A DNA stretch of 64,000 nt, taken from the NCBI RefSeq assembly GCF_030546935.1, contig NZ_JAUOPH010000004.1:124001-188000 (forward strand), in the 5' to 3' direction. This DNA is from Marinobacter sp. 2_MG-2023 (lineage in GTDB: Bacteria; Pseudomonadota; Gammaproteobacteria; Pseudomonadales; Oleiphilaceae). The notes under the pieces were generated by a model. It searched no databases and was not told where the DNA came from. It saw nothing but the letters and a program-made list of their open reading frames with translations. Below are positions 52,227-60,382 of this stretch, piece by piece; the first letter of the stretch is position 1; each line of letters begins with the position of its first letter. A program made the position numbers and the translations under genes.

Positions 52227-53410
52227 GATTTCTCCGGGCTGTAGGTGTTTGCCATCGGACTGTAGTCATCGGCTTTTTCAGCAGTCTGACTGGTCCCCAC
52301 AGGTACGGCTTTACTCTTGTTGCGCTTGAATACCTTGTCTTCCAGGGGCATAACGTAGCTCTTGTAGAGACCCGCAAGGCCATCCGGGAACGCCAGCACC
52401 ACGCCGATGAACAGGGCACCCATGGCAAAAGGCCAAAGCTCGGGGAAAGACTCGGAGAAACCACTCTTGGCGGCATTTACCAGCAGAGCACCGTAAACGG
52501 CACCAAGGATGGACAGTCGGCCACCAAGGGCACAGAAGATGACCATCTCGATGGAGGCAACGATGCCAATGAACGACGGCGACATGAAGCCCACCAAAAG
52601 GGTAAACAGAGCGCCACCAATGCCGGCGAACGCCGCAGCCAGGCAGAATACGAAGATCTTGAAAGCCGCGACGTCATAGCCGGAGAAACGCACTCGCATC
52701 TCCTGAGCGTTCATTGCAACCAGAATACGGCCGAGTTTACGGTTCTGAACAAGACGTGCTGCAAACAAGCAGAGGAACAGCATACCGACGCAGATGAAGT
52801 ACAGGATATTTCTGGCCTCATCGGTGCGGATGTCCCAGCCCATGAGGGTCTGCAAATCGGTAATACCATTCACGCCACCGGTATAACCCTGTTGTCCGAT
52901 AATCAGGATGGTCAGGACCGCAGCGATAGCCTGGGTGATGATGGCGAAATACACGCCACCCACACGCCGGGTGAACATGGCCACACCGATCACGAACGCC
53001 AGCAGAACCGGCACACCAACAACAGCCAACAAGGTAAACGAGAAGCTGTGGAACGGTTCCCAGAACCACGGCAGCTCGGTGAGCTGGTTCCAGTCCATGA
53101 AGTCCGGGATGCCGGGCGTGGACTGAATAGCTGTGGCCTCAGGCGTGGAGGCCTCCAGTTTAAGGAACATGGCCATGCAGTAGCCGCCAAGACCAAAGAA
53201 CACGCCCTGGCCCAGGCTGAGGATGCCAGCCTTGCCCCAGCACATCACCAGGCCAATCGCAACGAATGCATAAGTCAGATACTTACCCACCATGTTCAGG
53301 CGGAACGAATCCAGCGTAAGCGGCAAAAGAACCACCAGCAGGAAGGCCAATGCCAGGTAATACAGTCCCTCTCGGGAGACAAACCACTTCATAAGGGATG
53401 AATGCTTCAT
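52223..53410 (-). CDS. urtC: Urea/amide ABC transporter permease UrtC
   Basis: 395 residues with about ten membrane helices of the LivM type. Recognisable parts are SLGQGVFFGLGGYCMAMFL in the first third, YFAIITQAIAAVLTILIIGQQGYTGGVNGITDL, and the last third with FVGFMSPSFIGIVASIEMVIFCALGGR-like segments. The N-terminal extension before helix 1 is short. A 9-bp gap separates it from urtB. The C-terminus is a charged cytosolic tail. Confidence 0.93.
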   Translation of the reverse strand: MKHSSLMKWFVSREGLYYLALAFLLVVLLPLTLDSFRLNMVGKYLTYAFVAIGLVMCWGKAGILSLGQGVFFGLGGYCMAMFLKLEASTPEATAIQSTPGIPDFMDWNQLTELPWFWEPFHSFSFTLLAVVGVPVLLAFVIGVAMFTRRVGGVYFAIITQAIAAVLTILIIGQQGYTGGVNGITDLQTLMGWDIRTDEARNILYFICVGMLFLCLFAARLVQNRKLGRILVAMNAQEMRVRFSGYDVAAFKIFVFCLAAAFAGIGGALFTLLVGFMSPSFIGIVASIEMVIFCALGGRLSILGAVYGALLVNAAKSGFSESFPELWPFAMGALFIGVVLAFPDGLAGLYKSYVMPLEDKVFKRNKSKAVPVGTSQTAEKADDYSPMANTYSPEKS

Positions 53411-53419
53411 GACAATCTC

Positions 53420-54346
53420 CTAGCGACGGACCTTCAGGGCCATAAGTCCTTCCGGACGTATCATCAGAATTCCGATAACAACCAGCAGGGTCAGTACCTT
53501 GGCCATGGAACCACTGAGGAAGAACTCCATGGTGGACTGGGCCTGCGAGATACCGAAGGCAGATACAATCGTGCCGATCAGGCTTTGGGCACCGCCAAAC
53601 ACCACAACCAGGAAGGTATCAACGATGTAGGCCTGTCCGGACGAGGGGCCGGTGGAGCCAATCATGGTGAATGCAGCTCCGGCAATACCGGCAATGCCGC
53701 AGCCAAGAGCAAAGGTAGCCCGGTCTATACCCGCACTGTTGATGCCCACGGCTTCCGCCATGGGGCGATTCTGAACCACAGCACGAACCTTCTTGCCGTA
53801 GCCGGAGCGATACATAAGCAAGTACACACCCACCGCGACCGAAAGTGCGATGACCATAACGAAGAGGCCGTTGATTGGCAGGTCGACCATTTCGGTTACC
53901 GGGATTGCACCCATCATCCATTCTGGTAGATCAACACCCACTTCCCGGGCTCCGAAGATAGAGCGGTACGCCTGCTGCATGATCAGGCTCAGGCCCCAGG
54001 TGGCAAGCAGAGTGTCGAGGGGGCGGTGGTAGAGATGCCGTATCATGAGCCACTCAACGAGTGCTCCCAGCGCGGCACAAATAAAGAAGGCCAGAACCAT
54101 GGCGATAAAGAAGTAACCGCTGAATAGTCCTGGCAGATAGGATTGGAAAAATCCGGATGTCAGATACGTTGTGTAGGCACCGAGGATCATGAACTCCCCG
54201 TGGGCCATGTTGATCACACCCATCTGACCAAAAATAATTGCAAGGCCCAAGGCCATCAGCACGAAGACTGAAAACAGGGAGAGCCCGGCAAACCCCTGCA
54301 TGGCAAATATCGACATCAATTCACTGCTGGTGTAGCCATCGAACAT
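53420..54346 (-). CDS. urtB: Urea/amide ABC transporter permease UrtB
   Basis: 308 residues, LivH-type permease with about eight helices. Key parts: FGQMGVINMAHGEFMILGAY, GLSLIMQQAYRSIFGAREV, RAVVQNRPMAEAVGINSAGIDRATFALGCGIAGIAGAAFTMIG. This is the shorter UrtB form without the long N-terminal domain of many proteobacterial UrtBs. Its gene is separated from urtA by 83 bp that hold a strong hairpin. Confidence 0.92.
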   Translation of the reverse strand: MFDGYTSSELMSIFAMQGFAGLSLFSVFVLMALGLAIIFGQMGVINMAHGEFMILGAYTTYLTSGFFQSYLPGLFSGYFFIAMVLAFFICAALGALVEWLMIRHLYHRPLDTLLATWGLSLIMQQAYRSIFGAREVGVDLPEWMMGAIPVTEMVDLPINGLFVMVIALSVAVGVYLLMYRSGYGKKVRAVVQNRPMAEAVGINSAGIDRATFALGCGIAGIAGAAFTMIGSTGPSSGQAYIVDTFLVVVFGGAQSLIGTIVSAFGISQAQSTMEFFLSGSMAKVLTLLVVIGILMIRPEGLMALKVRR

Positions 54347-54398
54347 GACCCAATCTCCCGTTCAAACCAACGTACTTCCCGTTATAGCGACAATGGAC

Positions 54399-54420
54399 GC
54401 CGGCGCCCGAAGGCACCGGC
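54399..54420 (-). other. Intercistronic hairpin between urtA and urtB
   Basis: On the minus strand a 9-bp GC-rich stem (54412-54420 with 54399-54407, one G-T wobble) closes a TTCG tetraloop, 10 bases after the urtA stop. No T-run follows. Similar hairpins after binding-protein genes stabilise the upstream mRNA, allowing more binding protein than permease. Confidence 0.55.
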
Positions 54421-54429
54421 TATCCGGTC

Positions 54430-55698
54430 TTACTGGTAACCTTCCGGGAACGGATCTGGTTCCATCAGTTCTTCGGTCTCGTAAACCACTTTGTACTGGC
54501 CATCAAGCTGAGCCTGACCGATACGGGTTTTGGACCAGAGGTGATGGTTCTCGTGGATACGCACATAGCCTTCAGGTGCCTTGTCGAACTCGATGCCAGC
54601 GAACTCTTCGCGGATCTTGTCGATATCGAAGGAACCTGCCTTCTCAACCGCTGCTTTCCACAACCATGGGCCGAGGTAGGCCGCCTGAGTTACGTCGCCG
54701 ATAACCATGTCATCGCCGTAGGCTTCCTTGAACGCCGCAACAAACTCTTTGTTGTTGGGGTTATCAAGGCTCTGGAAGTACTTCATGGACGCATAGATAC
54801 CTTCCACGTTCTCACCACCGATACCGCGGATTTCGTCCTCGGTTACAGAGATGGTCAGCAGCAGAGGCTTCTCGTCGGTGAAATCAACACCCGCAGCTTT
54901 CATCTGCTTGTAGAAAGCTACGTTGGAGCCGCCCACAACTGATGCGAAGATCACGTCAGGCTTACGAAGCTTGATTTTGTTGATAACCGAGTTGAACTGG
55001 GTATGGCCCAGTGGGTAGTACTCTTCACCCACCACTTTCAGGCCCAGCTTGTCGATGTGCTTACGGGCAATCTTGTTGGAAGTACGTGGCCAGATATAAT
55101 CCGAACCCAGCAGGTAGAATGTCTTGGCACCTTTGGTTTCAACTGCCCAGTCGATACTTGCGAGAATTTGCTGAGTCGCTTCCTGTCCGGTGTAGACAAC
55201 GTTGGGGGACTGCTCCAGACCCTCATAGAACGTCGGGTAGTACAGCATGCCGTTAAACTGTTCAATTACCGGCAGGATGGCTTTACGTGATGCGGAGGTC
55301 CAGGCACCGAAAATAGCCGCAACATTGTCCTGACGCAGCAACTTACGGGTTTTCTCAGCGAAGGTCGGCCAGTCACTGGCGCCATCTTCCTGAACATATT
55401 CAATCTGGCGTCCGAGAACGCCGCCCGAGGCATTGATCTGATCGATGGCAAGTTTTTCCGCCTGCACCGAACCGATCTCACTGATCGCCATTGTGCCGGT
55501 GATTGAGTGCAGAATACCGACCGTGACGGTGTCATCGGTAACCGCCAGCCCTGTGGTGTTGACCTCAGCTGTGCTCGGCGTGGCCGCTTGCACAGATGTC
55601 GCCAGCATGACGGACGCCGCCAGTGTCATCAGGCTCTTTCGAAACCCTGATCTTTTGCCATCTGACCGCCCAATGGCGGTTGTATCTGTCGTACCCAT
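54430..55698 (-). CDS. urtA: Urea/amide ABC transporter substrate-binding protein UrtA
   Basis: 422 residues. A Sec signal with hydrophobic core LMTLAASVMLATSVQA precedes the periplasmic-binding domain of the leucine/amide-binding type. Typical UrtA parts are VTVGILHSITGTMAISE, VFYTGQ-like NVVYTGQEATQQILASIDWAVE, YLLGSDYIWPRTSNKIARKHI and GEEYYPLGHTQFNSVINKI. UrtA family members bind urea, and related AmiC/FmdD proteins bind short amides. The gene starts the minus-strand operon and is divergent from the transporter-kinase gene. The ligand (urea or amide) cannot be decided from sequence. Confidence 0.93.
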   Translation of the reverse strand: MGTTDTTAIGRSDGKRSGFRKSLMTLAASVMLATSVQAATPSTAEVNTTGLAVTDDTVTVGILHSITGTMAISEIGSVQAEKLAIDQINASGGVLGRQIEYVQEDGASDWPTFAEKTRKLLRQDNVAAIFGAWTSASRKAILPVIEQFNGMLYYPTFYEGLEQSPNVVYTGQEATQQILASIDWAVETKGAKTFYLLGSDYIWPRTSNKIARKHIDKLGLKVVGEEYYPLGHTQFNSVINKIKLRKPDVIFASVVGGSNVAFYKQMKAAGVDFTDEKPLLLTISVTEDEIRGIGGENVEGIYASMKYFQSLDNPNNKEFVAAFKEAYGDDMVIGDVTQAAYLGPWLWKAAVEKAGSFDIDKIREEFAGIEFDKAPEGYVRIHENHHLWSKTRIGQAQLDGQYKVVYETEELMEPDPFPEGYQ

Positions 55699-56001
55699 GG
55701 TGAATCCTCACAGTGTTTGGAAAGCCGGTGCTGCGCACCCTCAGGAGAGCACAGCGCCTACCCCAAACATTCTGCTAGACCCCTTCATAGGCGCCCATTC
55801 GGTAATCGCCCCAGCAGACTACGTCATTTGACGCATTCCTTCTGCACAGGCCAATACCTCACTCGCACGGTATAATCAGATCCGTTCACTCCCGCAAGGT
55901 GAAATCTGGCATAAAAGTTGTAAATACCTCCCTGCCCGACATAAAGAAGCACTATAACGCACCAAAATCGGGCAACCTTCATATACAGAGACAAGACAGC
56001 A
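55699..56001. promoter_or_regulatory. Divergent control region between urtA and the transporter-kinase gene
   Basis: 303 bp. The main element is the dyad at 55820-55835; read on the minus strand it is TGCGTCAAATGACGTA, followed by GTCTGCTGGGGCGATTACCGAATGGG, matching the fmdA upstream site at the dyad (14 of 16 bases) and in the GGGGC-N2-TT-N2-CGAAT block. The dyad is 122 bp from the urtA start and 166 bp from the kinase start. A TATAAT occurs at 55871-55876 on the plus strand without a convincing -35. The role as operator is inferred from the duplication. Confidence 0.55.
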
Positions 56002-59000
56002 ATGGCGGCAACACAGAATATCTTCAGGGTCAGGCGTCGATACAACCAATGGGTCGCCAACCAGACGCTCGAAGACTACGCCCTGCGTTTCACCGCCAAG
56101 AGCGCTCGACGCTGGTCTGCAGGAAGGGTGTCCAATACAGCTCTGGGCGCAATCTCATTTCTGGCCATGGAAGCCATTGGCGGCTCCATCACCTTGTACT
56201 ACGGCTTTGACAACGCGGTGGCGGCTATTCTTGCGGTCGGTCTCATGATCTTTCTGACTGCAATCCCTATCAGTTACTACGCTGCACGCTACGGTGTGGA
56301 TATTGACCTGCTCACCCGCGGCGCCGGCTTTGGCTATATCGGCTCAACCATCACATCGCTCATATACGCCAGCTTCACGTTCATTTTTTTCGCCATAGAA
56401 GCTGCCATCATGGCCATGGCCCTGGAAATGCTGTTCGATATTCCCCTGGTGATTGGCTATCTGATCTGCGCAGTAGCCGTTATCCCTCTCGTCATACACG
56501 GCATTACTACCATAAGCCGGTTTCAGGTTTGGACGCAGCCTGTATGGATTCTGTTACAGCTGGCTCCCTTCGTATTCATAATTTACGCCGACGCCTCTTC
56601 CGTCGGCGACTGGACACAGTTTGAAGGTCTCAGCCCTGTGGCCGGGCAAGGGCTCAATGTGATGGCGTTTGGCGCTGCGGCAGCGGTTGTTTTCTCTCTC
56701 ATCGCCCAAATCGGCGAACAGGTGGATTTTCTTCGTTTTATTCCTGAACCCCAGAACCAGAAAGAAAAACGCCGCTGGTGGTTAGCCGTCATGGCCGGTG
56801 GGCCAGGCTGGATTGTAGTCGGCATATTCAAGATTCTGGCCGGATCGTTTCTGGCCGTACTTGCACTAAATCAGGGCATTTCTGTGACGGAGGCGGCCGA
56901 TCCGACCCAGATGTACCTTGTGGCATTCAACTACATCACCCATTCCCCGGAAATATCCCTGGCATTGGCGGGCATTTTTGTAATTCTATGCCAGCTTAAA
57001 ATCAACGTGACCAACGCTTACGCCGGCTCTATCGCATGGTCAAACTTCTTCTCCCGTTTGACTCACAGCCACCCGGGGCGCGTAGTCTGGTTGTTTTTCA
57101 ACGTGGCTATTGCACTGCTGGTCATGGAATTGGGAGTGTACCGGGCGCTTGAGGAAACCCTGGGCTTCTACGGCATTATTGCCATCGGCTGGGTCGGAGC
57201 ACTGGTGGCTGACCTGGTGATCAACAAACCGCTTGGCTTCAGCCCTCCTCATATCGAGTTCAAGCGGGCACACCTTTATGACATCAACCCCGTAGGCGTT
57301 GGCGCCATGCTGGCGGCCTCCGTGGTAGGTATTACCTGTCATACCGGTGCCTTTGGAATGTACGCTCAGGCCTTGTCCCACTTCATTGCACTGGGCACTG
57401 CCCTGATAACGGCACCGCTGATCGCCTGGCAAACGGGAGGACGCTTTTATACGGCTCGCCCTTTCGTTCTGCTTGCCACGGACCATCAACTGGTGCAGTG
57501 CACCATCTGCGAGCACAGCTTCGAACCTGAAGATGTTACCAGCTGCCCCGCCTATGCGGGCATCATATGCTCCCTGTGTTGCTCACTTGATGCCCGTTGT
57601 GGTGACTCCTGCAAGCCTGGCGCGGGCTATCACGAGCAGCTCCAGGAATTTCTGAGCAAACTGATTCCTCAAGCAATACTGAACCGCCTGCGTTCTCGTC
57701 TTGGCCATTTTCTGACGCTTCTTCTGTTGATCAACGGGTTATCAGGCCTGCTGTTGTCACTCATTTACTTTAAAACACCCGTCGCCTCGGTACCTGAAGC
57801 CCTGGTGCTTTCCATTACCTTGTGGAAGGTTTTCTTTATCCTTCTGATTGTCACCGGGGTGATCTGCTGGCTGTTTGTTCTGGCCCATGAAAGCCGCGTG
57901 GTTGCCGAAGAAGAATCCCGGCGGCAAACCCGGCTGCTGACGGAAGAAATCGTTGCGCACAAAAGGACTGACCAGGCTTTACAGGAGGCCAAGGAGCAGG
58001 CGGAGGCAGCCAATGGTGCCAAGAGTCGGTATCTGACTGGGATCAGCCACGAACTTCGGTCCCCGCTCAATTCGATTCTGGGATATGCCCAGCTGATGGA
58101 GAATGACGAGGCGATACCAGCTCATCGAAAAGAAGCCGTGGGCGTCATCCGCAACAGCGGAGAGTATCTCGCGGACCTGATTGAGGGGCTTCTGGACATT
58201 TCCAAGATTGAAGCCGGGCGCCTGGATCTTCACCGGGACAAGGTGCGTATAGGGTTACTGATGGAACAAGTGGTTACCATGTTCCGGTTACAGGCTGAAG
58301 AAAAAGGGCTGGCGTTTGATTACCACTGCCCAAATCCCCTACCCGAGGTCGTGACCACCGATGAGAAGCGTCTGCGCCAGATCCTAATTAACCTGCTGTC
58401 CAATGCGATCAAATATACGGACCACGGGAGCGTTTCTCTGACCTTGCGCTACCGCAGTCAGGTAGCGGAGTTTACGGTCAGGGATTCGGGTGAGGGGATT
58501 GCAGAGGAAAACATTGAACGTATTTTCCGCCCCTTTGAGCGTATTCGCCTCCCCGGGGAGAGCCGCATAGGCACCGGCCTGGGACTGACGATCACCCGTC
58601 TACTCACCGAAATCATGGGTGGCGACATCAGCGTGGACAGCAAACTGGGCCATGGCAGCACTTTTAAAGTCAGCCTTATGCTGTCCAGTGTTCACAGTTC
58701 CACCCCACGCTCCACCTCCGCTCCAACCCGTCGAATTTATGGTTATCAGGGAGTCCGGCGCAAAGTTCTTCTGGTCGACGACGATCCCTCAAATCGCCAG
58801 GTGATCCGCGCCATGCTGTCACCGCTTGGCTTCGAAATCATTGACACCGGCAATGCCCTCAAGGTTCTGGAGACCGTTGAAGCAGAACGACCGGACCTGA
58901 TTCTGATGGACGTATCCATGCCAGGCAAAACCGGCTGGGAAGTTCTCGAGCAGTTGCGTGCGGAAAAGCATACTATGCCGGTAGTCATGGTGTCCGCCGA

Positions 59001-59385
59001 TGCCAACGAGGGCCATCACTCGGTGGAATCCACCCCACTGTACGATGATTACATCATTAAACCCGTGCGGCTGAACTTACTGCTTGACACCATTGCCCGG
59101 GTGATGGACCTGGGCTGGCGCTTCGAAAAGAGCGCCGAACCGCTGGCACCACTGCAGTTGCCTGAAGCCGGCGCTCTTCCGCTCCCCGATATAGCGCACC
59201 GGCTAGCGCTCGCGAGCCTGGCTCGAATAGGCCACCGCAAGGGCCTTCTGGAATCCCTGCACGGCCTGAAACACAATGGTGAGGCTGACGAGCGGTTTAC
59301 TCGTGAGCTGACAAGTCTCACCAACGACTTCCAGTTTGAGAAAATAATTGAACTCCTTAAGGTAGCCGAACATGAAGCCTCATGA
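56002..59385 (+). CDS. NCS1-type transporter fused to a hybrid histidine kinase and receiver
   Basis: 1127 residues. Residues 1 to about 490 form a complete NCS1-like (cytosine/purine/hydantoin) permease with about twelve helices (ALGAISFLAMEAIGGSITLYYGF, LTRGAGFGYIGSTITSLIYASFTFIFFAIEAA). A Cys-rich segment follows (Cys500-x2-Cys503 to Cys537, eight Cys), then further membrane helices (about 560-635), a DHp domain with His683 in GISHELRSPLNSILGYAQLM, an HATPase (NLLSNAIKYTD, GTGLGLTITRLL) and a receiver with Asp970 (LILMDVSMPGKTG). It is analogous to CbrA, where an SSS-type permease is fused to a kinase. It overlaps its response regulator gene and is divergent from urtABCDE. Confidence 0.92.
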   Translation: MAATQNIFRVRRRYNQWVANQTLEDYALRFTAKSARRWSAGRVSNTALGAISFLAMEAIGGSITLYYGFDNAVAAILAVGLMIFLTAIPISYYAARYGVDIDLLTRGAGFGYIGSTITSLIYASFTFIFFAIEAAIMAMALEMLFDIPLVIGYLICAVAVIPLVIHGITTISRFQVWTQPVWILLQLAPFVFIIYADASSVGDWTQFEGLSPVAGQGLNVMAFGAAAAVVFSLIAQIGEQVDFLRFIPEPQNQKEKRRWWLAVMAGGPGWIVVGIFKILAGSFLAVLALNQGISVTEAADPTQMYLVAFNYITHSPEISLALAGIFVILCQLKINVTNAYAGSIAWSNFFSRLTHSHPGRVVWLFFNVAIALLVMELGVYRALEETLGFYGIIAIGWVGALVADLVINKPLGFSPPHIEFKRAHLYDINPVGVGAMLAASVVGITCHTGAFGMYAQALSHFIALGTALITAPLIAWQTGGRFYTARPFVLLATDHQLVQCTICEHSFEPEDVTSCPAYAGIICSLCCSLDARCGDSCKPGAGYHEQLQEFLSKLIPQAILNRLRSRLGHFLTLLLLINGLSGLLLSLIYFKTPVASVPEALVLSITLWKVFFILLIVTGVICWLFVLAHESRVVAEEESRRQTRLLTEEIVAHKRTDQALQEAKEQAEAANGAKSRYLTGISHELRSPLNSILGYAQLMENDEAIPAHRKEAVGVIRNSGEYLADLIEGLLDISKIEAGRLDLHRDKVRIGLLMEQVVTMFRLQAEEKGLAFDYHCPNPLPEVVTTDEKRLRQILINLLSNAIKYTDHGSVSLTLRYRSQVAEFTVRDSGEGIAEENIERIFRPFERIRLPGESRIGTGLGLTITRLLTEIMGGDISVDSKLGHGSTFKVSLMLSSVHSSTPRSTSAPTRRIYGYQGVRRKVLLVDDDPSNRQVIRAMLSPLGFEIIDTGNALKVLETVEAERPDLILMDVSMPGKTGWEVLEQLRAEKHTMPVVMVSADANEGHHSVESTPLYDDYIIKPVRLNLLLDTIARVMDLGWRFEKSAEPLAPLQLPEAGALPLPDIAHRLALASLARIGHRKGLLESLHGLKHNGEADERFTRELTSLTNDFQFEKIIELLKVAEHEAS

Positions 59386-60277
59386 TGACCGTAAAACCGT
59401 TGTAATGGTCGTAGATGACGCGATCGACTCCATCCGAATGATCAGCGATGCGCTGGAGGAAGCGGGCATGACCGTACTGGTTGCGCTGGAAGGCAATCAG
59501 GCGCTGACCATCAGCCAGAACATCACTCCTGATGTTGTACTCATGGATGCGCTCATGCCCCATATGGATGGCTTCGAAACCTGCAGGCGCCTCAAGGAAA
59601 ATCCGGCCTTCACCGATATCCCTATTATCTTCATGACGGGCCTGAGTGATACCGAACATGTCGTAATGGGACTGAAAGCCGGCGGTGTCGATTACGTTAC
59701 CAAGCCCATCAATACCACTGAACTATTGGCCCGTATGGATGTGCATCTGGCCAACGCCCGTATGACACGAAGCGCCAGAAGTGCGCTGGATACGGCCGGC
59801 CAAAACCTGTTCGCGGTGGACCGGGAAGGTAACCTGCTCTGGGGCACCCCCCAGGTATGCCGGTGTCTGCCTGATATTGGCCACCCTGAATTTCAGGAGA
59901 TTCGAAGCAAACTCTCTGAATGGCTGGGCCACAACCTGGAGCCCGGACACCAGATGCCGTTGCATGCTCTGGATACACAACACTCGGTAGAATATCTGAC
60001 ATTGGTAGATGGCCAGGAATACCTGCTTCGGCTGAAAACACCGCAAAGCCAATCCAGTGCCACCGCAGCCCTGAGGGACAGGTTCAAGCTGACATTGCGT
60101 GAGTCCGACGTATTATTGTGGATCGCTAATGGCAAGACCAACCGGGAAATAGCGCAAATTCTGGACATGAGCCCCCGCACTGTGAACAAGCACCTGGAGC
60201 AAGTGTTCCGCAAGCTGGGCGTCGAAAACCGGACCTCTGCTGCCGCCACGGCCATTCGCCTGCTGGCTACACAGTAA
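59372..60277 (+). CDS. NarL/LuxR-type response regulator of the transporter-kinase
   Basis: 301 residues. Receiver with Asp59 (VVLMDALMPHMDGFETC) and Lys (TKPIN), a middle linker of 80 residues, and a C-terminal GerE/LuxR helix-turn-helix (LTLRESDVLLWIANGKTNREIAQILDMSPRTVNKHLEQVFRKLG). Its ATG lies 14 bases inside the end of the kinase gene, so the two proteins are translationally coupled. The linker resembles a small sensor-like domain (VDREGNLLWGTPQVCRCLPDIG). It is the obvious candidate to bind the duplicated dyad upstream of urtA and fmdA. Confidence 0.93.
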   Translation: MKPHDDRKTVVMVVDDAIDSIRMISDALEEAGMTVLVALEGNQALTISQNITPDVVLMDALMPHMDGFETCRRLKENPAFTDIPIIFMTGLSDTEHVVMGLKAGGVDYVTKPINTTELLARMDVHLANARMTRSARSALDTAGQNLFAVDREGNLLWGTPQVCRCLPDIGHPEFQEIRSKLSEWLGHNLEPGHQMPLHALDTQHSVEYLTLVDGQEYLLRLKTPQSQSSATAALRDRFKLTLRESDVLLWIANGKTNREIAQILDMSPRTVNKHLEQVFRKLGVENRTSAAATAIRLLATQ

Positions 60278-60382
60278 TCGTATCAGTACATTTCTACGGC
60301 CACCTGCCCCATACAACCACCTGTTACACTCTGGTCAGGCTAGACTGATCGGCATGTACAACCCATATCCGGTGGTGATCAT

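Noticed and set aside
55745-55762. GG-N10-GC arrangement on the minus strand ahead of urtA as a sigma-54 promoter
   Set aside because: Only the GG and GC dinucleotides match; the rest of the consensus is absent, and the shared dyad points to another promoter position.
55871-55876. TATAAT on the plus strand as a -10 box
   Set aside because: No -35 hexamer at 16-18 bp upstream; the TTGACG inside the dyad is 37 bp away.
55907-55922. TGGCATAAAAGTTGTA, resembling a sigma-54 promoter for the transporter-kinase gene
   Set aside because: The GG-N10-GT spacing is right but the essential -12 C is T and the -24 element is incomplete, so it was not called.
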